64,000 nucleotides of DNA from Candidatus Nitrososphaera evergladensis SR1 (GCF_000730285.1 NZ_CP007174.1:744001-808000), one strand, 5' to 3'. Counted from the stretch's first letter, positions 8,137 to 16,253 are shown. The notes: generated by a model from the sequence alone, not told the origin. Made by a program: numbers and translations.

Positions 8137-9204
8137 GGGGCCCCGGGAAATGTCTAGTATCCGATCCCGCGTGTCAGGTTTCTGCTTCAGGAAGTAAAGT
8201 ACTATGTCAGGTGCTTTTGAAAATATGTCAAGTGGGGGCGAAAAACCAGTCAAGTGGAGCGTCAAGTGCCATGTCAAGTACTATGTCAAGTGTGATCTGA
8301 GCGCAAAATCAGATACAAATTGCTGCGGCAATTTTTTCAGGCTTCCTCAAGCACAAAAAAGACATCGGGGCCCCGAAAGGAAAGACACAATGAGAGCGCG
8401 CCTAACTACACTGATATTAGCCTGAATTCTGCTAGGTTTGTGCAGGAATAGCCTTTCAGGAAGGAAATGAGGGCCCAAGCTAGCGGATCTTGTAAAGAGG
8501 AATCTAGGAGTCATAGAGAGGTACACAGAAAGAGGTAAGCATAGGCTTCGTACTTGACGTGACAAAACAGCCAACTTGACAGGATCTACAGAGGGTCCTT
8601 CTACTACGGCAGATAGCAAACATCTTTTGAGTTTGTCGGTGCATATTTTCTCCTCTTCTCAACCGACTGTCGCTTCCAAGGCGAGGGTCGGGGCCCCGTA
8701 AAAATGTCAACGCCAAGAATAAGACAAAAAGTTCGACAATTGTCCGGTCAATTTTTACGTCTGAAAGAAGCCGGCCATTTATCAGGTTTTATCAGTTTAT
8801 CAGTTTCACCCGTAAAAACCTGATGAATCCAGAAAAGTGATGACAGACTATTTTCCTAGCATTTTCATCAGTTCGTTGTCGGGGTCCTTTGCAAAGCATG
8901 CCTGGCAATTCCTGATAAATAATGGCTCATATTTTTTTGGCGGGGCCCCGTTTTGCACCTAGCTGCAAAAACGAGAGGTCAGCAATTTCCTGTATAATCA
9001 TAATGCTCAGGGGCCCCTACCCACTTCTGCAAAACAAGTAGAAAGCCAGCGCTCGTCAATAAAGAAACAAAAGTCGCAGCAAAAGCATGGCTCTTGCAAT
9101 CACGGTTGTTTGAGCAAGAATTCTACTGCCTCTTCGGGGCCCTTCACACAAATGTCTCCAAAATCACGCGTTCTCGCGTACGAGTGGAATATAGAAGGGC
9201 CCCG
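8137..9204. repeat. Cluster of GGGCCC-centred palindromes in a gene-free stretch
   Basis: Palindromes occur at 8137 (GGGGCCCC), 8366 (CGGGGCCCCG), 8471 (GGGCCC), 8689 (CGGGGCCCCG), 8941 (CGGGGCCCCG), 9010 (GGGGCCCC), 9135 (CGGGGCCC) and 9197 (GGGCCCCG). Between 8133 and 9310 I see no convincing gene. The same stretch has an AT-rich inverted repeat at 8781-8790/8815-8824 (ATCAGGTTTT and its complement) with three TTATCAG copies (8779, 8789, 8797). Together with the iterons this resembles a replication or partition locus, but that is inference. Confidence 0.5.
8173..8292 (+). repeat. Iteron-like direct repeats GTCAAGTG
   Basis: Seven copies of GTCARGTN: GTCAGGTT 8173, GTCAGGTG 8206, GTCAAGTG 8227, 8249 and 8261, GTCAAGTA 8273, GTCAAGTG 8285. 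The last four begin exactly 12 bp apart, about one helical turn each, as in iterons of plasmid origins or cooperative operator arrays. They lie upstream of the HTH/coiled-coil gene. Confidence 0.6.
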
Positions 9205-9310
9205 ACAATTTGCTGACACCAGCAAGTTCGGACGCATCAAGACTGGACTAATTGAAGGCAGGAACAGATGTCGACAACTTTAATAATATCTAAAATTTAG
9301 CCTGTGCACC

Positions 9311-9656
9311 TTGAGCAATATCGAGGAATCAGTTCCAAACTTGTCCTCTCTAATGGAAGATCTGGCTATGGCAGAGCCAGCGAAAAGGCATGCAATGGTC
9401 TTGCAGTACACTTCCGACAAGACAGACCAAATGGTCTTTTTGACCGTTCTTTCAAGGAGAACTTGTCGAGCCAATCGATCTTCCTAACGGAGGCCACGGA
9501 GAGCGACACTTTCTGACAAGGGATGAGTTTGATGAAATGTTCTTGAAACTTCATCGAGATCCCCGCTGGGAAATCTGCTACATCGATTGGGATTCTGAAG
9601 GCAACAGATTAGGCTATGGGCGAGCGGTCCAAAAAAATAACGATAAACTTGATTAG
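9311..9656 (+). pseudogene. Frameshifted small gene, unknown family
   Basis: Two consecutive coding-like frames join into one protein. Frame one (from TTG 9311 or ATG 9353) reads LSSLMEDLAMAEPAKRHAM, then QYTSDKTDQMVFLTV. Near 9440 the sense continues one frame on as FFQGELVEPIDLPNGGHGER, HFLTRDEFDEMFLKLH, then WEICYIDWDSEGNRLGYGRA, to TAG 9656. A single-base length change near 9440-9450 would restore about 114 residues. A TATA-like TTTAATAATAT at about 9279-9290 precedes it. No family recognised. Confidence 0.5.
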
Positions 9657-9815
9657 ATTAGCGTATGCCTAGTTCGAGCTTATTTGCATCCAAATACACT
9701 GATAGAAACTTAGGTTGTTCTTCCAAATCACTCCAGTCCTTGATATTATGTCTACAAAATGCAAGTGCGATTCCTGTTAGATTAGACTTCGTTACCCCTT
9801 ATACCCCATCGTCTT

Positions 9816-10211
9816 TCAGAGGCTCATGATAGTCGCTATCATGGACTTTATCCTAGACCTTATCTGCGCCTTTGGAGCTACTCCTCTGAACCCGTCTAGT
9901 AATTCTCCGTTCCTGAAAATTATGACAGTCGGGACGCTCTGTACTTCAAACAAGCTCGTAATCCTTGGATTCTCGTCTACGTTCAGCCTTCCAAAGACTG
10001 TTTTGCCTGCCATCTCTGAAGCCATCTGTTCTATTGTCGGCACAAGCATTCTACACGATCCGCACCATGGAGCAAAAAAATCCACTATGAGGAGAGGATA
10101 TTTTTGTAGAGCCTGTTCAAAGTTTGAGTCAGTCAGCGCAATAGGGGTGTCAATAGTCACTTCTTTGTTGTTGCCACTTCTTCCAAACTCCATCTTGTTG
10201 ACTCGGGCCAT
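9816..10211 (-). CDS. Thioredoxin-family protein
   Basis: 131 residues. Thioredoxin fold: ALTDSNFEQALQKYPLLIVD, active site APWCGSCRML (CGSC rather than the usual CGPC), LNVDENPRITSLF, and the cis-Pro loop SVPTVIIFRNG. It reduces disulfides in the cytoplasm; the Ser in place of Pro should raise its redox potential. I start it at ATG 10211, with a GGAGAG just upstream and a TATA-like TGTAATAAT at about 10236-10244; the longer frame to 10325 would translate through the operator. It diverges from a winged-helix regulator at 10362. Confidence 0.88.
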   Translation of the reverse strand: MARVNKMEFGRSGNNKEVTIDTPIALTDSNFEQALQKYPLLIVDFFAPWCGSCRMLVPTIEQMASEMAGKTVFGRLNVDENPRITSLFEVQSVPTVIIFRNGELLDGFRGVAPKAQIRSRIKSMIATIMSL

Positions 10212-10245
10212 CTCTCCTATCCTCAAGTCAGAGTTGCGATTATTA

Positions 10246-10282
10246 CATTGCACGGTATTGCATGCACCATGCAATACTGATA
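10246..10282 (-). promoter_or_regulatory. TGCA box and 9-bp inverted repeat between thioredoxin and regulator genes
   Basis: GTATTGCAT (10255-10263) and ATGCAATAC (10269-10277) form a perfect inverted repeat with a 5-nt spacer. Further GTATTG/CAATAC half-sites occur near 10296-10328. On the minus strand the overlapping GTGCATGCAATACCGTGCA directly abuts the thioredoxin TATA, matching the promoter box seen elsewhere in the window only loosely. It may combine the general box with an operator for the regulator at 10362. Confidence 0.5.
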
Positions 10283-10361
10283 GACCCTGCCTATTAAGTA
10301 TTGCGTTATTGCCAACACAGTACAATACCTTTAATAGTGAAATGCGGCAAGGGATGCACAG

Positions 10362-10763
10362 ATGCGAAATTCATCTCTGAGTGTAATAACAGCGGGTAAT
10401 GCAACATGTAAAGATCTTCTGTCTTGTATGTATGACCTTTCTTCCTCTGATATGGCATTGCTGGCATTATTGCTTAGGGAAGCAAAACCCCAGACTTTGG
10501 ATGAACTTGCCGATTCAATGGATCGAGATAGAGGCACCGCGTTCAGGTCGCTTCAGAGGCTAGTCAGCCTAGGCTTTTGTACAAAGCAGACTGTAAATCT
10601 GAAAGAGGGGGGTTACAAGCACCTCTACAGTTCTGCAGGTATTGAGCAGATTGAAAAGAATGCAGAACACCGTGTAAAAGAGATACGGTCTTCATTGAAT
10701 CGCTTGATGAAAAAGTTCCGTCAAGATATCCGATATATGGCTGCTGCTACTTCTGAGCAATGA
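10362..10763 (+). CDS. TrmB/MarR-like winged-helix regulator
   Basis: 133 residues. It has a winged-helix core: DMALLALLLREAKPQTLDEL, ADSMDRDRGTAFRSLQRLVS as recognition helix, then a wing GYKHLYSSAGIEQIEKN. A C-terminal helix follows (VKEIRSSLNRLMKKF), likely for dimerisation. Two Cys near the N-terminus (TCKDLLSCMYDL) and one in the wing (GFCTK) could sense redox state. ATG 10362 lies about 25 nt after TATA-like CTTTAATAG, so it is leaderless. It diverges from thioredoxin across an inverted repeat and probably controls both. Confidence 0.75.
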   Translation: MRNSSLSVITAGNATCKDLLSCMYDLSSSDMALLALLLREAKPQTLDELADSMDRDRGTAFRSLQRLVSLGFCTKQTVNLKEGGYKHLYSSAGIEQIEKNAEHRVKEIRSSLNRLMKKFRQDIRYMAAATSEQ

Positions 10764-10930
10764 CGACGATAAACAACTTTCGCCCTTCATTTGCAAACCT
10801 TTGGCAATTCTCAAAGAGAACAGCAAAAAGAAAAGAAGGAGGATGTTCAGGCTGAGAGAACTCCTTTTATTTCCTTTACCTTCTCAAGAACCATTTTCCT
10901 GACATTCATTTCCATTGTTCATTGAACTCT

Positions 10931-10949
10931 CTGCCATGCAGTGTACACC
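10931..10949 (+). promoter_or_regulatory. TGC-N2-TGCASTGYA box upstream of 10997
   Basis: CTGCCATGCAGTGTACACC, followed by a TATA-like GATAAGAAATA at about 10956 and the ATG at 10997. A clear match to the shared box. Confidence 0.6.
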
Positions 10950-10996
10950 TACTCGATAAGAAATACCACTACAATTGAAACACGAAGGTACAACAA

Positions 10997-11218
10997 ATGG
11001 GTAAGATTAACGGAGAAAATGTTGCAGGTGCTGCATTTCTACTATTTGCCAGTGTCTTCTTGGCAGCCGGAATGGTAAATCCTATAATTGCTTCAGTTGC
11101 AGTCGTCTTTTACTTCCTTGCTGCGGCGGGGGTTGCGCTAGTGTTTTTGGGGTATAGGACGCATCGCAATGAAATCTTGTCGTCTGGAACAACAGCCGTT
11201 CAACAACAACATCACTGA
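10997..11218 (+). CDS. Small two-helix membrane protein
   Basis: 73 residues with two hydrophobic helices (AAFLLFASVFLAAGMV and SVAVVFYFLAAAGVALVFL) and a polar, His-ended tail (VQQQHH). Function unknown. Its promoter carries the shared TGCA box, placing it with the stress genes. Confidence 0.65.
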   Translation: MGKINGENVAGAAFLLFASVFLAAGMVNPIIASVAVVFYFLAAAGVALVFLGYRTHRNEILSSGTTAVQQQHH

Positions 11219-11252
11219 ATTTCACTCCTTCCCTGCTCTAATTCTCCTTTAT

Positions 11253-11271
11253 TTGCCATGCACTGTGTACC
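11253..11271 (+). promoter_or_regulatory. TGCA box upstream of a 36-residue ORF
   Basis: TTGCCATGCACTGTGTACC, with a TATA-like CTTTAATG at about 11277. The next downstream start is ATG 11287; the UspA gene is over 300 bp away. Confidence 0.5.
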
Positions 11272-11286
11272 TGCTGCTTTAATGCA

Positions 11287-11397
11287 ATGACTCTTCTAAC
11301 ATCCTCACTCCAAACTACAGTCGAGATCCTTGGCTCATCTCCGCCCTGCGTTCATATCGGCATATGCTACTCTGTTGATGGTGGAGGTGAGCCATGA
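11287..11397 (+). CDS. Candidate 36-residue small protein
   Basis: ATG 11287 to TGA 11397, encoding MTLLTSSLQTTVEILG then SSPPCVHIGICYSVDGGGEP. It has two Cys close together and no hydrophobic helix. Support comes only from its position behind a boxed promoter; the start lies closer to TATA than usual, so a non-coding leader RNA is the alternative. The rest of 11398-11605 holds nothing else that I can support. Confidence 0.3.
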   Translation: MTLLTSSLQTTVEILGSSPPCVHIGICYSVDGGGEP

Positions 11398-11605
11398 CTG
11401 TTGTCGATAACGCGAATACTTGGCGGACTTGTCAAATGCATCTCTCTAGTGCATCTCTGATTTCTATCCTGTTTTCTGTATCATAAGTGCGACTTTTGCA
11501 TCAAGTCTCCAATGCTTCCAATCTACAGCAGTGATAGTCACAATACTGCTAACGTTCTTTCTCTGATAGAATAAAAAGATCTTATTGCCAAAAAAGCATA
11601 CACAT

Positions 11606-12079
11606 ATGTCCAGAGATATCAAAAGCAATAGAATAAGAAGGATTCTTGTTCCTGTAGATGGGTCTGAAAATGCATTTCGTGCGACTTCTTTTGCCATCGA
11701 CCTTGCCAAAAAATATGGTGCAGAGTTGGTAGTGATATACGCACTTCAACTGAATCAGAGCCTCTCTTACCTTGGCACCTATGGTATGCCTACGCCTCAA
11801 CATATTGCAGATATGATACAGGCTGCAAAGAAGGAAGCTGATCCTTGGTTTGACCGTATCAAGAAGGAAGCCGACGCCTCTACCGTAAAAGTGAAGAGTG
11901 AGGTTATCGAAGCACCGTTATCCATTGTTGGCGATATTGTAACGTATGCGGAAAATAACCAATTTGATATCATCGTGGTAGGAAGCAGAGGACGGACAGG
12001 TTTCAAGAAAATTTTGCTCGGCAGCATTGCATCGGGCATTGTGACCTATGCCCATTGTCCCGTCCTAGTGACAAAATAG
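11606..12079 (+). CDS. Universal stress protein (UspA family)
   Basis: 157 residues. RRILVPVDGSENAFRATSFA at the N-terminus and the nucleotide-binding signature VVGSRGRTGFKKILLGSIAS (G-x2-G-x9-G-S) near the C-terminus show the ATP-binding UspA type. ATG 11606 is preferred over the TTG-type start at 11585, since a TATA-like stretch lies at about 11575. Cytoplasmic; UspA proteins act in stress survival, generally without a defined reaction. One of five UspA genes in the window, and the only one in its immediate surroundings without a strong TGCA box. Confidence 0.9.
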   Translation: MSRDIKSNRIRRILVPVDGSENAFRATSFAIDLAKKYGAELVVIYALQLNQSLSYLGTYGMPTPQHIADMIQAAKKEADPWFDRIKKEADASTVKVKSEVIEAPLSIVGDIVTYAENNQFDIIVVGSRGRTGFKKILLGSIASGIVTYAHCPVLVTK

Positions 12080-12141
12080 TTGAACTCATTCTTTTCATCT
12101 CTTTGGAAAAGTGTTGACGGCCAGTCGTACCCGTCATATTG

Positions 12142-12708
12142 CTATTTCTGCATACTCTTCTTCTTTTCCTTCGCGTGCAAGAGTTCTCCGAGCTCTCTGC
12201 CAATTGTCTCAAAAAACTGTTTCATTTCTGGTTTGATGTTGGCCTGCGTTCTGGACTTCTCCTCACCTTCTATCTTCTTCTCTTCCCACACTACCGTTGC
12301 GGAGCTGTGCGGCCTAAGAATTTCAAGTCCATATGTTACAAGTTTCTTCTCGATATACTCGGCCGCACTTCCCGCCATTACGTCGTCAAGCCGCGTGTCA
12401 AAAGCAAAGCCATACTTGCCTTTTAAATCCAAGGCTCTCAATCGCTCCAGGAATTGCTTTATTGGCTTTGAGGCGGTAACGAATTGAGTTGGTGCGCCTA
12501 TTGCAATGAAGTCATAATTGGCGATCTTGGCAATGCTAGTATCCGTTATATTGGCGCAGTCTGCCTCGATGCCTGCTTCTCGCAACCCCTTTACAAGGGA
12601 GTTGCCTACCTTCTCGGTATTCCCAAAGAGTGTGTCAAAAAGGATTATTGCTTTCGTGCCTCTCTCACACCTTCTCCTAGTCTTTCTTGTAACTGATGCC
12701 GTTTTCAC
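12142..12708 (-). CDS. Flavodoxin-domain protein
   Basis: 188 residues. FMN-binding flavodoxin signature KAIILFDTLFGNTEKVGNSL near residue 18, then YDFIAIGAPTQFVTASKPI and GFAFDTRLDDVMAGSAAEYI typical of short-chain flavodoxins. It carries electrons in a redox pathway whose partners are unknown. A GTG start at 12708 overlaps the upstream gene by 32 nt, so it is translationally coupled at the end of the unit 13925-13314-12677-12142. A Lys/Glu-rich C-terminal tail (about 20 residues) is unusual for a flavodoxin. Confidence 0.85.
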   Translation of the reverse strand: MKTASVTRKTRRRCERGTKAIILFDTLFGNTEKVGNSLVKGLREAGIEADCANITDTSIAKIANYDFIAIGAPTQFVTASKPIKQFLERLRALDLKGKYGFAFDTRLDDVMAGSAAEYIEKKLVTYGLEILRPHSSATVVWEEKKIEGEEKSRTQANIKPEMKQFFETIGRELGELLHAKEKKKSMQK

Positions 12709-13303
12709 TAGCTTTCGTGCTACCCTGCCTCTGTGCTCTGCTATCTATCACTGTGATTATGGCTCCCACTATGAGAGCGATAATTCCAGCCGCAGCCAGG
12801 CCTCCTCCTGCGATTACCATGCCCAGTCCACCCTCTTCTCCTGCTATTGCATTGATATTGGGTTTTCCATCAGATCCCACAAATGACATATATCCAAATG
12901 CTCCACTGACACTGACTGGCTGGGTCCCGAGGTTTGACACGGTGACGGTATAGATCCCTGCTATTTGCGGATTGAAGCTGTTAAAGAAAGATTCTCCAAA
13001 TTCATGGCTGCTTACCACCTTCCCAGTGGGATCCGTTATCGTCTCTTTCAGCCTTATGTCTGAAAATGCCTGTTGTTGCTGTCCCGACTTGTCTATTCCA
13101 ATTGCCAGGGAAAGCGGTTTACCAAGTTGATTTACATTGGCCCTCGCGTCCACGGATCTTCCTGGCTCTATAGTCGTCTTTGCCACTATCGTATTCTCCT
13201 TAAGAAAAGAGCCAGCAAAGGAAATGCCCCATACTACAGATATTGTTATTCCTGTCACTAACAAGACGACACCAGAAATGAGTACAATATGTCCTCTTTT
13301 CAT
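12677..13303 (-). CDS. Membrane protein with extracytoplasmic beta domain
   Basis: 208 residues. An N-terminal membrane helix (HIVLISGVVLLVTGITISVV), an ectodomain of about 110 residues (IYTVTVSNLGTQPVSVSGAF resembles an Ig-like strand pair), and a second helix (GLAAAGIIALIVGAIITVI) before a short charged tail. No named family recognised; this architecture is common in ammonia-oxidising archaea. It lies 10 nt after the RDD gene and overlaps the flavodoxin gene. Confidence 0.75.
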   Translation of the reverse strand: MKRGHIVLISGVVLLVTGITISVVWGISFAGSFLKENTIVAKTTIEPGRSVDARANVNQLGKPLSLAIGIDKSGQQQQAFSDIRLKETITDPTGKVVSSHEFGESFFNSFNPQIAGIYTVTVSNLGTQPVSVSGAFGYMSFVGSDGKPNINAIAGEEGGLGMVIAGGGLAAAGIIALIVGAIITVIDSRAQRQGSTKASENGISYKKD

Positions 13304-13313
13304 TTTCTAGAAA

Positions 13314-13925
13314 TCACTCCCTCAGATATTTGGCAGTACTTTGTGTACTTCTATTGTCATCGTTTGTAGTTTTTATCACGATAGTTTTTGCAGCTCGGCT
13401 CAACAATCTCTGCCTTTTGTCATTTGTAAATATCCATCCGAAGAAAACATCTATTGGCAGAAGAAATGCTTTTCCAAAGCTAGAGATTGCGATGCTTGTC
13501 GTATCTGCTTGATTGCCTTCCAGGTTTGTTGTCCTGATGTGCAAAAGCATCTTTCCTATCGATCGACCCTCGTGTCTTGATTCCATGTATGTCCAATACG
13601 CAAAAAACACCAGACTGCTTATGGCAAAGCTAAAAGGCCCACCAAAGCCGCCGTTCCACCACCATTCCCCACCGATATACGGTAGTGATGAAGTCATCAT
13701 CCCTCTTGTCATCATGATCATTCCTGGATTCGTAAATCCATAAAGCCACATTGGCATTGATAGCAAGCCAAACAGTACTGCTAGAGCGACATTTACCACC
13801 ATGAAATCAACAAGCCACGCCCAGAATCTTGTACTCCACTTTGCCAAAATTATCTCTGGATTCTGCGTAGGGGGCCGATCGCCACCGGCAGCGCCATTAG
13901 GTTGATTCTTTGGATTCATGGACAT
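13314..13925 (-). CDS. RDD-family membrane protein
   Basis: 203 residues. A polar N-terminus precedes the RDD domain: WSTRFWAWLVDFMVVNVALA, a Met-rich loop (NPGMIMMTRGMMTSS), a second helix, and SRHEGRSIGKMLLHIRTTNL characteristic of RDD proteins. RDD proteins are integral membrane proteins of mostly unknown transport or stress function. It is the first gene of a four-gene-length unit ending with flavodoxin, driven from a boxed promoter. Confidence 0.85.
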   Translation of the reverse strand: MSMNPKNQPNGAAGGDRPPTQNPEIILAKWSTRFWAWLVDFMVVNVALAVLFGLLSMPMWLYGFTNPGMIMMTRGMMTSSLPYIGGEWWWNGGFGGPFSFAISSLVFFAYWTYMESRHEGRSIGKMLLHIRTTNLEGNQADTTSIAISSFGKAFLLPIDVFFGWIFTNDKRQRLLSRAAKTIVIKTTNDDNRSTQSTAKYLRE

Positions 13926-13971
13926 GAATGTATGTGTCTTTCCACTTTATCATATTAGAATACATGGATTT

Positions 13972-13989
13972 CACTGCAATGCACTGCAG
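13972..13989 (-). promoter_or_regulatory. TGCA box upstream of the RDD operon
   Basis: Minus strand CTGCAGTGCATTGCAGTG, followed by the TATA-like TATTCTAATATG at 13951-13962 and then the RDD start at 13925. This controls RDD, the membrane protein and flavodoxin together. Confidence 0.65.
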
Positions 13990-14018
13990 ACTTGATGTGG
14001 TATCTTAAGTCGAACTCC

Positions 14019-14444
14019 TCAAGGTTTGTGTGGATGCTCTGGTGGAATGAACGTCCCAGTATCAAATCTCTGCATAACCTTTTCAATTATGTCTTGCTCT
14101 GTCTGGCAGCCTTTGAGGCAGTCCAAAAGATAGAGTCCCAATTCTGTTAGCCGAGCCTTACTGAACAGAAATTCCTGGAAATAAACGTCTCCTGCAATGG
14201 CAAACAAAGCCTCGGTACTATATTCACCAAGCTCAGGACTGGACTCTTTTGCCTTGTTCAGCTCTATTACGCCGTTAACCATGGCATGGTTGACATCCTT
14301 CCTAGTCAGACCGTATTCAAACAGTTCAAGAACCGAGAGGCTGGCAATGTCCAGAACTGTTACTATCCTCACTATAATTGGATCTCTCAGAAGTCTCTTT
14401 AGCTCTTGTGTGTCAACTTGCTTCTTTTGTGTTTTCTTACTCAC
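14019..14444 (-). CDS. Predicted winged-helix regulator
   Basis: 141 residues from GTG 14444. I reject the longer frame to 14648 because a TATA box (TTTATAATT, 14472-14480) and the shared box lie inside it, about 30 and 40-60 nt upstream of the GTG. The protein has helix ELKRLLRDPIIVRIVTVLDI, then LSVLELFEYGLTRKDVNHAM followed by NGVIELNK, a plausible winged-helix core, and a helical C-terminus with CLKGC. Likely a DNA-binding protein. Confidence 0.65.
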   Translation of the reverse strand: MSKKTQKKQVDTQELKRLLRDPIIVRIVTVLDIASLSVLELFEYGLTRKDVNHAMVNGVIELNKAKESSPELGEYSTEALFAIAGDVYFQEFLFSKARLTELGLYLLDCLKGCQTEQDIIEKVMQRFDTGTFIPPEHPHKP

Positions 14445-14482
14445 AGGCGTACCCTCAGATCGTGATTGAAAATTATAAACGT

Positions 14483-14504
14483 CATGCATTACACTGCATT
14501 GCAG
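14483..14504 (-). promoter_or_regulatory. TGCA box directly upstream of the 14444 promoter
   Basis: Minus strand CTGCAATGCAGTGTAATGCA, only a few nt from the TATA TTTATAATT. This close arrangement is the clearest example that the box abuts the core promoter. Confidence 0.65.
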
Positions 14505-14629
14505 AATTGGGCCCATCTCCACCGATCGACGGCGTAGATATGCCGATAATTGCAGCGGCAGAGATGGACACACAGCCCGCTTCTTTTTCGAACTATCAAT
14601 ACCGTCCGCGTTTTTTGCTATATTGACTA

Positions 14630-14649
14630 GGTGTACACTGCATCGCAAA
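14630..14649 (-). promoter_or_regulatory. Second TGCA box, minus strand
   Basis: Minus strand TTTGCGATGCAGTGTACACC, followed by CAATATAGC at about 14618. It could drive a longer transcript of the regulator at 14019-14444 or a short ORF of 36 codons beginning with TTG about 14596; neither is certain. Confidence 0.4.
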
Positions 14650-14846
14650 AATCAAGCTGTTGTGACAAGTTCGAGTCAATATGGAAGCCCGGATCAAACA
14701 TCGGAGCATCGAATAGGCAGGTATTTGCTGTTTGACAGTCAGGCGCCCTGCATGAGAAAGTCGCTCATCGTTAATTTTACAAGGTCGGTCACACGTAGGG
14801 TATTGCAGTGGCAGAAAGTGTGGCTATTGTTTCTTTTATCAGAATT

Positions 14847-14867
14847 CACTGCACGGCACTGTACTCT
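14847..14867 (+). promoter_or_regulatory. TGCA box upstream of 14907
   Basis: CACTGCACGGCACTGTACTC, followed by TATA-like CTTAATTAT at 14871-14879. An almost identical copy lies at 32150-32170 in front of a degraded copy of the same gene. Confidence 0.65.
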
Positions 14868-14906
14868 CTCTTCTTAATTATGAACTGGTCAAAATTACTC
14901 ACAGAT

Positions 14907-15296
14907 ATGTCAGAAACAAAGTTAGTTGCTCTCGAAGATGTTAGGAGCCAATTTACAAAGCTAAGAGAAACATATGAAAAGGTACTTCCGAAGGTGGACC
15001 CTGCCCTTCTCAATGACTTTTTGGAAAGAGAAGGTGTAACCAGCGACCCAAAATCCTACACAATCGAAGTATTTACAAGGGAAGGCGTCGACGTAGAGAC
15101 AGCTCGTCAATACATCCTTGCTAAAACAGGCATGGCTCCGGCCATTTTTGACAATGGCACACACTACGTTACCAATCAGAAGCTGACCTTGGAGATGCTC
15201 AAGGAGATATCTGACTCGGAAGACGTGGTAGAAGTCAGAGGAAACTATTGTGGCGGATTGGGAATGAAAGGCGCTTATTTTGAGAGGCGGTCATAA
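14907..15296 (+). CDS. Hypothetical soluble protein with a degraded paralogue at 32.2 kb
   Basis: 129 residues from ATG 14907, placed about 30 nt after TATA; the alternative ATG 14881 overlaps the promoter. The N-terminal half is helical and charged (EDVRSQFTKLRETYEKVLPK, LLNDFLEREGVTSDPKS); the C-terminal half (TARQYILAKTGMAPAIFDNG, then TLEMLKEISDSEDVVEVRGN) resembles a small alpha/beta domain with one Cys (NYCGG). No family recognised. Confidence 0.65.
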   Translation: MSETKLVALEDVRSQFTKLRETYEKVLPKVDPALLNDFLEREGVTSDPKSYTIEVFTREGVDVETARQYILAKTGMAPAIFDNGTHYVTNQKLTLEMLKEISDSEDVVEVRGNYCGGLGMKGAYFERRS

Positions 15297-15442
15297 TCGG
15301 GTTTTATTCCCTTCCTCCCGACCCCCACCCTTTTCTTTCGTCTTTTCTCCAAAAATCTACTTCCGTCGAACATCAATGAAAAGACTCTCCCCTTTTTCAC
15401 GCTCGGAGTTGTGCAACGTTTTTAGTCGTTGATCAATTGTAC

Positions 15443-15462
15443 AATGCGTGGCAGTGCAATCC
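15443..15462 (+). promoter_or_regulatory. Partial TGCA box upstream of the DUF998 gene
   Basis: AATGCGTGGCAGTGCAATCC, about 85 bp upstream of the DUF998 frame, with another half-like ATGGACAATGCAATCC near 15498. The box is present but no convincing TATA lies at the usual spacing. Confidence 0.35.
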
Positions 15463-15545
15463 CTCCCCTTGTAGTCAACGAGCCCCTCTTGTGAGGTATG
15501 GACAATGCAATCCAGATGGAGACTAGAACGACATTATGAAAGGTC

Positions 15546-16253
15546 TTGCTTATTTGTGGCATCATTGCTCCTCCACTTTACGCTGGTACTGACATACTCG
15601 CGGGAACTCTATATCCTGACTACAGCTTCACTGATCAAGCTGTAAGCGAGCTGTTTGCAATCGACGCTGCGACAAGCGGCCTTGTAGTTTCACTTTTCAC
15701 TGTATATTCTCTCCTTATGTTCACATTTGCGTTAGGCGTTTGGCTCTCGACTGGTCGGAATCGCGCTCGCCGGCACATGCTGGCTTTTATGCTGATTGCA
15801 AACGCGGTCAACGGGCTGGTGTTGTGGAATTTCTTCCCACTGCACATGCGTGGCGCCGAGATGACGTTCACCGATACAATGCATGTGATTCTCGCAGCAA
15901 TGGGCGGCATCTTTGGTTCGCTGGCCATAGGATTTGGGGCAGTTACATTTGGAAAGCGGTTCCTGTTCTACTCTGTAGCGGCAGTCGTGATGCTCTTTGC
16001 GCCTACCATTCTGGCATTCTCGTTCGTACCGCAAGTAGCCGCAAACTTCTCCGTGGTTAGGGCTCTTGGAGCGTATCGCATTTGCGGGCTATATGCAATG
16101 GCAGATAGTACTATCTGTCGTTCTTTTGCGCGAGAAGAGTGGTCGTCCACAACCTCGTATAGGGGGACTTCCAAAGAGGCCCAATGAGGAGGCAATCTCC
16201 CTTCTTTTGTGCGGGAGTTGTACGCATAATGCAAGCAGTGATCAGAAAAAATG
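15546..16253 (+). pseudogene. DUF998 membrane protein gene, frameshifted near its 3' end
   Basis: The main frame from TTG 15546 matches DUF998: LICGIIAPPLYAGTDILAGT, YPDYSFTDQAVSELFAIDAA, and four to five membrane helices. Near 16060 the sense moves to another frame, which continues LLERIAFAGYMQWQIVLSVV then LLREKSGRP, the expected last helix, up to TGA 16253. The original frame instead gives an unrelated Ser/Arg-rich tail to 16187. The family is usually about 200-220 residues. The ATG at 15536 is out of frame, so the 5' end may be damaged too. A sequencing error is possible. Confidence 0.65.

Noticed and set aside
8173-8292. Possible CRISPR array
   Set aside because: Repeats are 8 bp in 12-bp steps with 4-bp spacers; no CRISPR has such dimensions and no cas gene is near.
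14444-14648. N-terminal extension of the winged-helix regulator
   Set aside because: Contains the box and TATA of its own promoter; the GTG at 14444 fits a leaderless start.
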